In this document: positions 35,989-44,177 of the stretch, one piece after another
Position numbering within the stretch: position 1 is the first letter of the stretch
Layout: each line of letters begins with the position of its first letter
Made by a program: the position numbers and the translations under genes
Notes under the pieces: model-generated
Told to the model about the DNA's origin: nothing
The model's database searches: none
The model's input: only the letters and a program-made list of their open reading frames with translations
NCBI GenBank assembly: GCA_033344775.1
Contig: JAWPMT010000006.1
Coordinates: 372,001 to 436,000, forward strand
DNA from: Cytophagales bacterium
Lineage (GTDB): Bacteria > Bacteroidota > Bacteroidia > Cytophagales > Cyclobacteriaceae
DNA: 64,000 nucleotides
Direction: 5' to 3'

Positions 35989-37188
35989 ATGGGAATACTA
36001 ATACCTTTACTCTTGATTACCTTTTGCTGCCTGGTAATCTGGAGAGCAGGGGATGGCTTTATGACAGCCTCCGAATATGTAGGTAGGAACTTGTCCGAAG
36101 GGGTAAGAGGAGCCACTATCAACGCTATCGCCAGTTCCATGCCTGAGGTTTTCACCTCTCTTTTCTTCCTTTTCATTCTTCAGGACGCCAGTGGCTTTTC
36201 TGGCGGAATCGGAACTACTGCCGGTAGCGCGATTTTCAATAGCATGGTCATTCCCGCTGTTTCTATCCTGGCGGTGATCTCTATGGGCCTCACCAATAAA
36301 ATCACCGTTTCGCAAAAAGCCATGAGACGTGATGGGATCGCCCTGATCCTGGCCGAACTAATTTTTCTGGTATTGATCAGTGGCAATAAACTGGACTGGT
36401 ACCATGGCGTGCTTTTAATGCTGGTCTACGTGGCTTACATTGTTTTCATGTTCGCTACCATGACCAAGAAAACGGCCGAAGAAAAAGAGGAAATTGAAGC
36501 CGCTCATGCAGCTGATGGTGACGAAGAAGACGAAGAGCGTCCTGGTAAATTAAAAGCATTTTTCCAATTTAATCTGGAAGCCCTATTCCTTGGAAATTCA
36601 CCCATCAATGGCTCCCGTGCCTGGTCACTGCTCATATTTTCGACTGTAGCGATCGCACTGGTATGCTATTTTCTGGTAATTGCTTGTGAGTGGATTGGTG
36701 CTGAAACTTATGAAGTTCCAGTTTTAGGAGAGTTTAGCGGACTGAACATTCCCGTCATGTTTGTTGCATTAATCCTGGCTGCAGCGGCATCTAGTTTCCC
36801 GGATACAATCATTTCGATGAAAGATGCCAAGCGTGGGCAATATGACGATGCGATTTCCAATGCATTGGGGAGTAACATTTTTGATATCTGTTTCGCTCTT
36901 GGGTTGCCACTTTTCATTTTCACCCTGATCAAAGGGCCCATTCACATGCCACCAGAAGTAGTGGACCTTAGCCTGGAATTGCGATTCCTGCTTTGGATAC
37001 TGACCGTTGTGGCTGTCCTGATTTTCACTTCAGGTAAATACATGGGCAAAAACAAAGCGATCGTCTTGTTGAGTATTTATGTGCTTTTCGTGGTTTACAT
37101 TGTGGGCAGAGGTTCTGGTCAGGAGTGGGCACAGAATATTGCTGATGGCCTGCTTAGCCTCGTTCATTTTCTGAACCCTAATTATTAA
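35989..37188 (+). CDS. Sodium/calcium exchanger (CaCA superfamily)
   Basis: 399 residues, about ten hydrophobic segments. The two inverted alpha repeats are recognisable: RGATINAIASSMPEVFTSLF (alpha-1) and ALILAAAASSFPDTIISMKD, then AISNALGSNIFDICFALGLP (alpha-2). The family exchanges cations such as Ca2+ against Na+ or H+. An acidic loop (EEKEEIEAAHAADGDEEDEE) between the two halves lies in the cytoplasm or periplasm. Overlaps the convergent Rieske gene by 4 nt. Confidence 0.92.
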   Translation: MGILIPLLLITFCCLVIWRAGDGFMTASEYVGRNLSEGVRGATINAIASSMPEVFTSLFFLFILQDASGFSGGIGTTAGSAIFNSMVIPAVSILAVISMGLTNKITVSQKAMRRDGIALILAELIFLVLISGNKLDWYHGVLLMLVYVAYIVFMFATMTKKTAEEKEEIEAAHAADGDEEDEERPGKLKAFFQFNLEALFLGNSPINGSRAWSLLIFSTVAIALVCYFLVIACEWIGAETYEVPVLGEFSGLNIPVMFVALILAAAASSFPDTIISMKDAKRGQYDDAISNALGSNIFDICFALGLPLFIFTLIKGPIHMPPEVVDLSLELRFLLWILTVVAVLIFTSGKYMGKNKAIVLLSIYVLFVVYIVGRGSGQEWAQNIADGLLSLVHFLNPNY

Positions 37189-37505
37189 TCCATTAGAATA
37201 ACTAGTCGGTCATCCTCAATGACCGGATATGTCTTCAGTGCTGTACATCGTTGCTCTGCCTCTTCACCTGTTGTCAGTTTGAATCGATAGGTGTGCAACG
37301 GACAGACGATCTCTAAAAATGGGTTGAAGTTGCCATTGGTCAAAGAGTAACGCATATGCGGACAGGCGTCATCTATCGCGAAGAACTTTCCGCGATAATG
37401 TGCCAGACATAAGGTCTTAGGCCCGATTTTCACTTTACGTTTTTCTCCCTCCGGAATTACCTTCCTGGCAGTATCAATTGAATCGAATACGACAATTTCT
37501 TCCAC
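37185..37505 (-). CDS. Rieske-type [2Fe-2S] ferredoxin
   Basis: 106 residues. Cluster ligands C48-x-H50 in DACPHMRYSL and C68-x-x-H71 in IVCPLHTYRF, the Rieske fold with no transmembrane helix, so a soluble small electron-transfer protein. Stand-alone Rieske proteins often serve oxygenases or nitrite/other reductases; no partner is adjacent. Divergent from the PLP-enzyme gene, sharing a 51-bp promoter region. Confidence 0.93.
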   Translation of the reverse strand: MEEIVVFDSIDTARKVIPEGEKRKVKIGPKTLCLAHYRGKFFAIDDACPHMRYSLTNGNFNPFLEIVCPLHTYRFKLTTGEEAEQRCTALKTYPVIEDDRLVILMD

Positions 37506-37556
37506 TTCAAATCGCTAGTTAACGTGTAATTTAGGCACTTTAAAAAAGGAACCCCT

Positions 37557-38714
37557 ATGCTCAGTTGCCAGCGCGAAAAATTTCAGCTTCAGAAAAAATA
37601 CGCTTATCTGAATTGTGCCTATATGGCGCCACTTTCGAAAAAAGTGGAGAATGCTGGAAACAAGGGCATCAAAAGAAAGCGTAAGCCATACCAGATTACG
37701 CCGGAGGATTTTTTCCACGACTCTGAAACGCTACGGCAGCTTTTTGCAAAACTCATTGACTGTGATGAACCTAACCGAATCGTTACCGCTCCTTCGGTCT
37801 CATATGCGATGGCCAATGTGGTTAAAAACCTGGCAGGCAAAGAAGGGGAGATTATCCTGACAGATAAGCAATTTCCGAGCAATGTCTATCCATGGCTAAG
37901 TGCGCAATCCGACAAGATCAAAGTGAAATTCATACCCAAACCAGAAGGGGTAGAAAAAGGCGCCCGCTGGAACCAACAGGTCCTGGATGCCATCAATGAA
38001 AACACATTATTGGTCGGGATTGGAAATGTACATTGGGCAGACGGTACGTTATTTGATTTGAAAGCCATTAGGAAGAAAACCTCCGAAAATGATGCCTTTT
38101 TGGTAATTGACGGGACACAATCCGTAGGTGCTCTTCCTTTCAGTGTGAAGGAAATTCAACCAGATATGTTGGTTTGCGCTGCCTATAAGTGGCTCTTTGG
38201 TCCCTACAGCATGACGCTCGCTTATTTCGGTGGAGCCTTTGATCAGGGAAGTCCCATTGAAGAAAACTGGATCAATCGCGAAGGCGCTCAAAATTTTGGT
38301 GGGTTAATCCACTACAAAGAAAACTACGAACCAGGGGCGCTGCGGTACGAAGTTGGGGAGCATAGTAATTTCATTTTGGTTCCGATGATGATCGAAGCAC
38401 TCAAGCAGGTTTTGAATTGGGATCCGGCAAACATTCAAGCCTATTGCAAATTCTTGATGGACCCATTGGTCGAAGCAGCCACAGATATGGGATTCGGGTT
38501 TGAAAATGAAATTGCCAGGAGTCATCATTTGGTTGGAATGACCTTGCCTGAGGGTCTTGCCATGGAAACGTTACAGCAAGTGTTGCATCAAAATAAGGTG
38601 AGTGTCTCCGTACGCGGAACCTCTGTTCGAGTAGCACCCAATGTTTATAATGATCAACGAGATATCAATCGATTGATCAAAAGTTTATCTGAAGCAATTG
38701 CTAAAAGCAAATGA
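37557..38714 (+). CDS. Class V aminotransferase-fold PLP enzyme (cysteine desulfurase/kynureninase-like)
   Basis: 385 residues. Internal Schiff-base Lys211 in CAAYKWLFGPY and cofactor residues D185 and Q188 in FLVIDGTQSVGALPFSV. It belongs to the class V branch (SufS, EgtE or isopenicillin-epimerase-like). The residues usual for SufS-type persulfide chemistry (RxGxHC with Cys) are not present, so simple SufS function is unlikely. Substrate unknown. It lies next to the Rieske gene but on the other strand. Confidence 0.88.
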   Translation: MLSCQREKFQLQKKYAYLNCAYMAPLSKKVENAGNKGIKRKRKPYQITPEDFFHDSETLRQLFAKLIDCDEPNRIVTAPSVSYAMANVVKNLAGKEGEIILTDKQFPSNVYPWLSAQSDKIKVKFIPKPEGVEKGARWNQQVLDAINENTLLVGIGNVHWADGTLFDLKAIRKKTSENDAFLVIDGTQSVGALPFSVKEIQPDMLVCAAYKWLFGPYSMTLAYFGGAFDQGSPIEENWINREGAQNFGGLIHYKENYEPGALRYEVGEHSNFILVPMMIEALKQVLNWDPANIQAYCKFLMDPLVEAATDMGFGFENEIARSHHLVGMTLPEGLAMETLQQVLHQNKVSVSVRGTSVRVAPNVYNDQRDINRLIKSLSEAIAKSK

Positions 38715-38748
38715 TGGCTTAACTTCGCACAAAAGAGGAAAACTTATC

Positions 38749-38880
38749 ATGGACATTACCAATCCTGCGATCACCGATGGCGTGAATCTCTTCGTAAACA
38801 TTGTGATCTTTCTTGCTGCTGCAGGAGCTGCTATTTCTGCTGTAGACTTCAGAAAAGAAGGTCGCAAAAGCCAGGACTGA
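38749..38880 (+). CDS. Small single-pass membrane protein, 43 residues
   Basis: ATG 38749 (MDITNPAITDGVNLFVNIVI, then FLAAAGAAISAVDFRKEG) gives one predicted membrane helix and a charged C-terminal tail. A possible ribosome-binding sequence AGAGGAAA lies just upstream, 34 nt after the PLP-enzyme stop, so it may be co-transcribed. Evidence is codon-level and pattern only; no family recognised. Confidence 0.5.
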   Translation: MDITNPAITDGVNLFVNIVIFLAAAGAAISAVDFRKEGRKSQD

Positions 38881-39031
38881 TTCAGTCAACACTCACTCGT
38901 ATAATTTAGTTTTTTGCAATGCACGCCTAAATCCAGGGCGAATAGAAGAGTTGCATCTAGTTAAACCTATTCCTGTTTTTTTCTGTTCAGATTCTTTGTA
39001 AGCATAACTTTATCCGGGTTTTGGTTGTCAA

Positions 39032-39049
39032 ATAGTGCATTAGCACTAT
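39032..39049. promoter_or_regulatory. Inverted repeat overlapping the start codon of the alpha/beta hydrolase
   Basis: ATAGTGC-ATTA-GCACTAT is a perfect 7-bp inverted repeat (39032-39049) that includes the first bases of the ATG at 39048. It could be an operator or an RNA hairpin that hides the start codon. A near-consensus -7 box, TAACTTTA, lies at 39005-39012. Confidence 0.35.
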
Positions 39050-39944
39050 GAAAAAGTACCTATTCATTTCTATTCTCTTTGTTTTCCTCACCGTAATTAT
39101 TGGACTGGAGTTTGCATCGAAGCATGTCATTCCATATGCTTTGATTCAACCCTACAGAATTACAGAAGATATAAATCCCGGTGATTTCGGATTAGTTGCT
39201 GAGAACCTGTCGATCAAAACAGCAGATAGTATTGAACTTGATGGATACTGGGTTCATACAAGCAATGTGCCCAAAGCCATTATCATCTTTGTACACGGAA
39301 TTGGTGGTTGCAAAGAACATTTTTTTGGATTGTCAAAACAAATGGATAATCAAGGGTATGAATCAATCCTTTTTGACTTACGTGCTCACGGAAAAAGTGA
39401 AGGTCAATTCACCACTTACGGATTTAAGGAGAAAAATGATATTGATATAATCATTGACCGAATTCGGTTGCAAAACGATTCGATTAAGATCGGCATCTGG
39501 GGAAACTCACTAGGGGGAGCCATTGCCCTTCAATCGATGGAGCAAGAGAATGAAATCACTTTTGGGGTAATCGAAAGCACATTTCGTGATTTGGAAGAAA
39601 TCATGATTGATTATCAACGAAGGTTGATCAACCTTCCACTTGGTTATTACATGCAAAAATCGATGCGTGAAGCTGAAAAATTGGCAGATTTCAAAATCAA
39701 AGATGTCAAACCAATTCAATCTGTAAGAAAGATTGATAGGCCGGTGCTAATTGCTCATGGAGATAGTGATGAGAATATTTCTTTTCAATACGGAAAAGAT
39801 CTTTACAACAACTTATTGACCAGGGACAAAAAGTGGGTCTTAGTGGAAGGAGGAGGTCATTTTGGTCTCAACGAAACAGGAGGTAATAAGTATTTTCATC
39901 AAATCCTTGAATTCATAACCAATCAAGTTGAATCCGAGAATTGA
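39048..39944 (+). CDS. Membrane-anchored alpha/beta hydrolase (serine esterase/lipase-like)
   Basis: 298 residues. An N-terminal hydrophobic segment (YLFISILFVFLTVIIGLEFA) anchors or exports it. The alpha/beta-hydrolase core has IIIFVHGIGG (oxyanion region), nucleophile serine in GIWGNSLGGAIAL, an aspartate in IAHGDSDENISF and histidine in GGGHFGLNETGG. The family includes peptidases, thioesterases and lipases; substrate unknown. It stands alone and has an inverted repeat at its start codon. Confidence 0.9.
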   Translation: MKKYLFISILFVFLTVIIGLEFASKHVIPYALIQPYRITEDINPGDFGLVAENLSIKTADSIELDGYWVHTSNVPKAIIIFVHGIGGCKEHFFGLSKQMDNQGYESILFDLRAHGKSEGQFTTYGFKEKNDIDIIIDRIRLQNDSIKIGIWGNSLGGAIALQSMEQENEITFGVIESTFRDLEEIMIDYQRRLINLPLGYYMQKSMREAEKLADFKIKDVKPIQSVRKIDRPVLIAHGDSDENISFQYGKDLYNNLLTRDKKWVLVEGGGHFGLNETGGNKYFHQILEFITNQVESEN

Positions 39945-39952
39945 TAAGAAAC

Positions 39953-39983
39953 AAAAAGCCTCAACAACATAAAGCTGTGAGGC
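39953..39983 (-). terminator. Terminator for the 34-residue membrane protein
   Basis: On the minus strand GCCTCA (complement of 39978-39983) and TGAGGC (complement of 39958-39963) form a 6-bp stem followed by TTTTTG. It begins 33 nt after the small gene's stop and is a weak point for the convergent hydrolase. Confidence 0.55.
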
Positions 39984-40016
39984 GTAGAAATTTCTTTGAA
40001 ATATGGATATTTCGAA

Positions 40017-40121
40017 TTAAACGTGATCCTTCTTGTGATCACTTACCTTTTTGTTAGGAATAATCCATGGGCATACAATGGCCAAAACAAAAAGAAAGAA
40101 GATGAAACCGAGCATCAACAT
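40017..40121 (-). CDS. Small membrane protein, 34 residues
   Basis: Found by reading the minus strand in a gap. ATG 40121 (or the ATG two codons later) gives one strongly hydrophobic helix (LGFIFFLFVLAIVCPWI), then a basic/polar tail (PNKKVSDHKKDHV) ending in TAA at 40017. It has its own signals: a -7 box TATATTTG (minus strand, plus 40146-40153) and a downstream terminator at 39953-39983. These support a genuine small transcription unit. No known family; it could be a small subunit of a membrane complex, but that is inference. Confidence 0.6.
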   Translation of the reverse strand: MLMLGFIFFLFVLAIVCPWIIPNKKVSDHKKDHV

Positions 40122-40145
40122 AATTGTATCAGGTTTATTGGACTG

Positions 40146-40153
40146 CAAATATA
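40146..40153 (-). promoter_or_regulatory. -7 promoter box of the 34-residue protein gene
   Basis: Minus-strand TATATTTG fits TAnnTTTG exactly and ends 24 nt before the ATG at 40121. A clear -33 TTTG is not visible. Confidence 0.4.
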
Positions 40154-40173
40154 GAACTCCATGGTTTATTTAA

Positions 40174-40290
40174 CCCTACTTTATCAAGTTTAAGAAAAGC
40201 AGAAGTGATTGTCTACACTTCCTGCCTAGCCGGCAGGCTGGCGAGCGCCCCAGTGTGACAATCAACTATTTATCTATTGACAAAGTAGGG
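40174..40290. repeat. Nested inverted-repeat element, copy B
   Basis: Outer arms CCCTACTTTATCAA (40174-40187) and TTGACAAAGTAGGG (40277-40290) pair with one mismatch. Inner arms TGATTGTCTACACT (40206-40219) and AGTGTGACAATCA (40252-40264) also pair. A GC-rich CCGGCAGG core lies in the middle. It shares the GACAAAGTA end and the GTGTGACA arm with copy A at 3958-4063. It lies downstream of gdhA. Confidence 0.65.
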
Positions 40291-40304
40291 CAGATCACTA
40301 TTTG

Positions 40305-41654
40305 TTAAACATTCCCTTGTGCAAGCATGGCATCTGCTACTTTCACAAAGCCGGCAATGTTTGCTCCCTTGACATAATCTATCGGTCCCGAGCCACTTCC
40401 ATGTTGTTTGCAGTTTTCATGAATGTCCTTCATGATCGATTGCAATTTCTGATCTACTTCTTCACGGCTCCAGTTGAGTCGTTGCGAGTTTTGTGTCATT
40501 TCTAGCCCAGAGGTAGCTACACCACCAGCATTTGACGCTTTACCTGGAGTGAAAATCACATTTGCAGCTTTCAAGGCACGATATGCTTTTTCAGTCGTAG
40601 GCATGTTTGCTCCTTCGAATACACCCTTGCATCCATTTTTGATCAGCGTCTCGGCATCATAGTCTGGCAATTCATTTTGCGTGGCACAAGGAAAAGCCAG
40701 GTCCACTTCTGCATTCCAGGGTGTCATGCCTTCATGAAATTTAGCGTTGCCAAACTCATTTGCATATTCTCTGATTCTTCCACGCTTCACATTCTTCAGT
40801 TCCTTGATATAAGCCAGTTTTTCAGCATCTATTCCATCAGGATCGTGCACAAAACCCTGAGAATCCGAAACAGTCACGGGTTTTGCACCAAATTCCAGGA
40901 GTTTTTCAATGGTGAACTGTGCCACATTACCACTACCGGATACAGCACACCGATTACCTTCCAGTCCATCACCATGCGCTTTCATGGCTTCATTAGCAAA
41001 ATACACGACACCATAACCAGTTGCTTCGGGGCGGATCAAGCTTCCGCCATAAGTAAGGCCTTTTCCGGTCAATACGCCTACAAATTCATTTCTCAATCGC
41101 TTGTACTGACCAAACATATAGCCGATCTCTCGTGCTCCTACTCCGATATCTCCGGCTGGTACATCCGTAAAACCACCGATGTGTTTGCTTAATTCAGTCA
41201 TGAAACTCTGGCAGAAACGCATGACCTCACCATCGGACTTTCCTTTAGGGTCAAAATCACTACCGCCTTTACCTCCTCCAAGTGGGAGAGTTGTCAGACT
41301 GTTTTTGAATACCTGCTCAAAAGCGAGAAATTTCAAGATACTCAAGTTTACCGTGGGGTGGAACCGTAAACCTCCTTTGTAAGGTCCAATCGCAGAATTC
41401 ATTTGCACGCGAATACCTCGATTGACCTGATAGTTTCCCTGATCATCAATCCAGGGAACCCGAAACATGATCACTCGTTCTGGCTCACAAATTCTTTCCA
41501 GCAAATTGGCCGATTGATATTCAGGATGTTGTTCCACGAAAGGGATGATCGTTTCTGCTACTTCCTGAACAGCCTGTAAAAATTCAGGTTCATGGGCATT
41601 TCTATAGGAAACCTTCTCCATAAATGCCGCTACAGCGGGGGAAATTGAACTCAT
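40305..41654 (-). CDS. gdhA: Glutamate dehydrogenase (NADP-type)
   Basis: 449 residues from ATG 41654 (the TTG at 41657 precedes it in frame). It interconverts 2-oxoglutarate plus ammonia and glutamate. Active-site lysine region LPLGGGKGGSDFDPKGKSD, substrate block QMNSAIGPYKGGLRFHPTVN, dinucleotide-binding motif SGSGNVAQF and C-terminal FTPGKASNAGGVATSGLEM. Length and K-G-G-S-D motif match the hexameric family I enzyme. Monocistronic, followed by an inverted-repeat element. Confidence 0.97.
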   Translation of the reverse strand: MSSISPAVAAFMEKVSYRNAHEPEFLQAVQEVAETIIPFVEQHPEYQSANLLERICEPERVIMFRVPWIDDQGNYQVNRGIRVQMNSAIGPYKGGLRFHPTVNLSILKFLAFEQVFKNSLTTLPLGGGKGGSDFDPKGKSDGEVMRFCQSFMTELSKHIGGFTDVPAGDIGVGAREIGYMFGQYKRLRNEFVGVLTGKGLTYGGSLIRPEATGYGVVYFANEAMKAHGDGLEGNRCAVSGSGNVAQFTIEKLLEFGAKPVTVSDSQGFVHDPDGIDAEKLAYIKELKNVKRGRIREYANEFGNAKFHEGMTPWNAEVDLAFPCATQNELPDYDAETLIKNGCKGVFEGANMPTTEKAYRALKAANVIFTPGKASNAGGVATSGLEMTQNSQRLNWSREEVDQKLQSIMKDIHENCKQHGSGSGPIDYVKGANIAGFVKVADAMLAQGNV

Positions 41655-41810
41655 CAAATTTGGGGTAAAAAATTCTGGGATAAAGCTACGGAAATTTTCT
41701 GGAGGTTAATTGCACACCAAAACCTTACTATAGGCTTAATGGTTTCACAACAAGCGGCTAAAACCTGTTTAAAGGTCTGCCGTTAAATTACTTAGCAAAC
41801 CACCACAGAT

Positions 41811-41987
41811 ATGATTACTCAAAATCTGGAAAGCGAAATTCTCGAAAGAGTGAAGATCCTGGACGATCCTGAAAAATCTAATGTGCTTGCGTACATTGAA
41901 AGGATTCCAAGAAAGGTCCATAGCACTAAACTTTATAGAAAGCGTGCTATGAAACAAATTCGGGCTGCGCTAAACGAAAGCTTTTAG
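41811..41987 (+). CDS. Small basic protein, 58 residues
   Basis: Found by reading the plus strand: MITQNLESEILERVKILDDP then EKSNVLAYIERIPRKVHSTK and a basic helical end RKRAMKQIRAALNESF. No signal or membrane helix; predicted helical. The stop is followed after 15 nt by a strong hairpin (42003-42044). It is divergent from gdhA. No family recognised. Confidence 0.6.
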   Translation: MITQNLESEILERVKILDDPEKSNVLAYIERIPRKVHSTKLYRKRAMKQIRAALNESF

Positions 41988-42002
41988 GATTATGCTTAGT
42001 TA

Positions 42003-42044
42003 TTTTCCTTCTTCCCTTTAGGGATAAGGGTAAAAGAAGGAAAA
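42003..42044. terminator. Bidirectional-looking hairpin between convergent genes
   Basis: TTTTCCTTCTT (42003-42013) pairs perfectly with AAGAAGGAAAA (42034-42044); an inner CCCTT/AAGGG extends the stem. It lies between the small gene ending at 41987 and the channel gene ending at 42062. Confidence 0.6.
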
Positions 42045-42061
42045 TCAATTGGACTAAACGC

Positions 42062-43966
42062 TTAATCCTCCGATAGAACGATCACTAAATCATCTTCTGT
42101 CAACGTGAACTGCTCTGATTTTTTAGGGTTCACATACACTCCGTATTGCTTGTTTGCATCACGGGCCTCCTTCTTTATTCTATAGCCAATAGCAACTTCG
42201 TTCTTTCTCGCGGCAGATTCCATGATCGTATAGAAGTTGATCGGATCTCCTACCTGAACATATTCTTTTGCCGGCTTGATGTAGATCTCTGATCCATCCG
42301 CATCGAAAAGATCCTCAAACACACGCATCAGGAACTTGTTCTCACTCACCTGACTCATCAACAAACTCACGAGTTTGTCACTTACAATGAAGTCATCTGC
42401 ACTGGTAATATCCGCTAACTGTCGGTTTCGGATGTCCAGCATCTCACTCACGATTTTGTAAGTGTGTCCGTGCTTCTCTGTAAAGTTTCTAAGGTGCAGC
42501 AGGGTAATCAACGTTTGTGCATCTGCTTCCTGAATCGGGTAATAGTTTTGGTAGCACAACAGAATGATATAGTCATATCGCTCCAGGTGCATGTTTTCCA
42601 AGGTCTCGCGATCCGTCGTATCCTGTACCTCAAACTCCAGGCTGATGTTCTTCACCCTCTTCTGCATCTTCTTAACCGTTCTTTCCGCATCGTCAAACTT
42701 CGAAACGACTTCTACAGTTGAACCTGGAGGAACATAATAGTCAAGTTCTCTGATGATGTACTGGGCACGGTTATTCCAACCTACAATCAGAATTCTTTCT
42801 TTATGGCTTTCGTCAGGCTCGGTATATACGATCCTGGCTTCATCCATGGCCAGACTTTTCGGCGAATTTGGGATCAACGTATCATCATCCTCTGTAATTC
42901 CAATGACCCGGTCACCGGGTTGGAAAATAGTATCCATTGGTGGATTGATCTCCACGTGATCATCAGCAAACTGGATACCCATGATTGCAGAGTCTTCGTA
43001 GGCGAACAGAATTTCACGGAAGCTTTTGCCTACCAACGTAGGCTCCTCCATGAAATAAATTTCCGCACCATCAAAGTCCATCAATTCCATGTAAACCACA
43101 CTCAAACCAGACTGACGGCTGGTCTGTACCATGATTCTCGAAATGATCTCATCGGAAAGAATCAGCTCAACTTCATTCTTACCGACCATCTTGGCTACCT
43201 CGAAGTTCTTTTTATCTTCCATCTCCGCCGTAATGTGGTAAGCCTCTTCCCTACGATCAGGGTTGGTCACAATGGCCACAATGGTTTTGATGGTTTGAGA
43301 ATCTGAGTTCTCATTATCCTTATCAAGAATGATAATTGATTTCGTATCGAATGGGTTAGCGATGTACAAATCATGCACATCAATTGGATTACCCGTTCTA
43401 CAGATCACGTCCGTATTTTTCGTGCTTCCTACTTTGTCTCGGATCTCATCTTCCATTTCCACCTTGTCCTTATCAGCAAGGATCACGATTACACCTCTTT
43501 TCTGGTTTTCGTTTGCGATGACCAGCTCTGAAATAATGGTGAATATTTTTGAAGACCATCCCAGAATCAAGACATGATCATTTTCGATTACAAATGAACG
43601 ACCTTTTCTAAGCTCTTCGAGTTTCGTAAGGATACCGTTCGATACCAGACCAATCAGGGTGGAGATCACTACCAGGCCTATGACAGTCACGAGCATCATG
43701 AATATTCGGAATGGCCAGTTTTCGAGGTGTTCGCCTACGGTGCCTGGATCAAGAACGTGCGTGAGGTTGACCCAAATAGAATCAAAAAAGTTAAATCCTT
43801 GTTCGGTATGATCAGGATGAAGTCCAAAAGCAAGTAAGAGTCCGGCAAAGACTACTACAAAAACCAGCGAGAAAACTCCGAGACCCGATATCATCGGCAC
43901 AGTACCCTGTGATATGAAGTTGTCAAACCTGTACTTTAACCTTTCACTCAAAGGTGATTTTTTCAT
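42062..43966 (-). CDS. CASTOR/POLLUX-like ion channel with NAD(P)-binding (RCK-type) domains
   Basis: 634 residues. N-terminal membrane segments (GVFSLVFVVVFAGLLLAFGL and FRIFMMLVTVIGLVVIS) flank a pore-like loop. A soluble region follows with a Rossmann-type block (DHVLILGWSSKIFTIISELV) repeated later (ERILIVGWNNRAQYIIRELD), resembling CASTOR/POLLUX (DMI1) and RCK-gated channels. It probably conducts K+ or other cations and is ligand gated (family knowledge; selectivity not shown). Divergent from the TAXI-like gene across 211 bp. Confidence 0.87.
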   Translation of the reverse strand: MKKSPLSERLKYRFDNFISQGTVPMISGLGVFSLVFVVVFAGLLLAFGLHPDHTEQGFNFFDSIWVNLTHVLDPGTVGEHLENWPFRIFMMLVTVIGLVVISTLIGLVSNGILTKLEELRKGRSFVIENDHVLILGWSSKIFTIISELVIANENQKRGVIVILADKDKVEMEDEIRDKVGSTKNTDVICRTGNPIDVHDLYIANPFDTKSIIILDKDNENSDSQTIKTIVAIVTNPDRREEAYHITAEMEDKKNFEVAKMVGKNEVELILSDEIISRIMVQTSRQSGLSVVYMELMDFDGAEIYFMEEPTLVGKSFREILFAYEDSAIMGIQFADDHVEINPPMDTIFQPGDRVIGITEDDDTLIPNSPKSLAMDEARIVYTEPDESHKERILIVGWNNRAQYIIRELDYYVPPGSTVEVVSKFDDAERTVKKMQKRVKNISLEFEVQDTTDRETLENMHLERYDYIILLCYQNYYPIQEADAQTLITLLHLRNFTEKHGHTYKIVSEMLDIRNRQLADITSADDFIVSDKLVSLLMSQVSENKFLMRVFEDLFDADGSEIYIKPAKEYVQVGDPINFYTIMESAARKNEVAIGYRIKKEARDANKQYGVYVNPKKSEQFTLTEDDLVIVLSED

Positions 43967-44177
43967 AAGGCGCCTAATATTTTTCTATCGTGTCGCGGCA
44001 AGCGTGCAAAGTTACCCATTAGCCCGTATAGACGACAAATTATTTAAATATACATTTTATTTTTACTATACAGGTGAATCACTTTTTCCCGTACTCTGTT
44101 TTTTACTTAGGTTAGCTAAGTCTCGAGTATCTCTGATTTTCAGCGATTTGCGGAAACCTGCCTAAAATTAGCTTTAA

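Noticed and set aside
38881-39031. Gap before the membrane-anchored hydrolase searched for a riboswitch
   Set aside because: No conserved hairpin pattern that I can recognise beyond the short inverted repeat listed.
42803-43306. 167-residue plus-strand frame
   Set aside because: Antisense to the channel gene, no recognisable motif.
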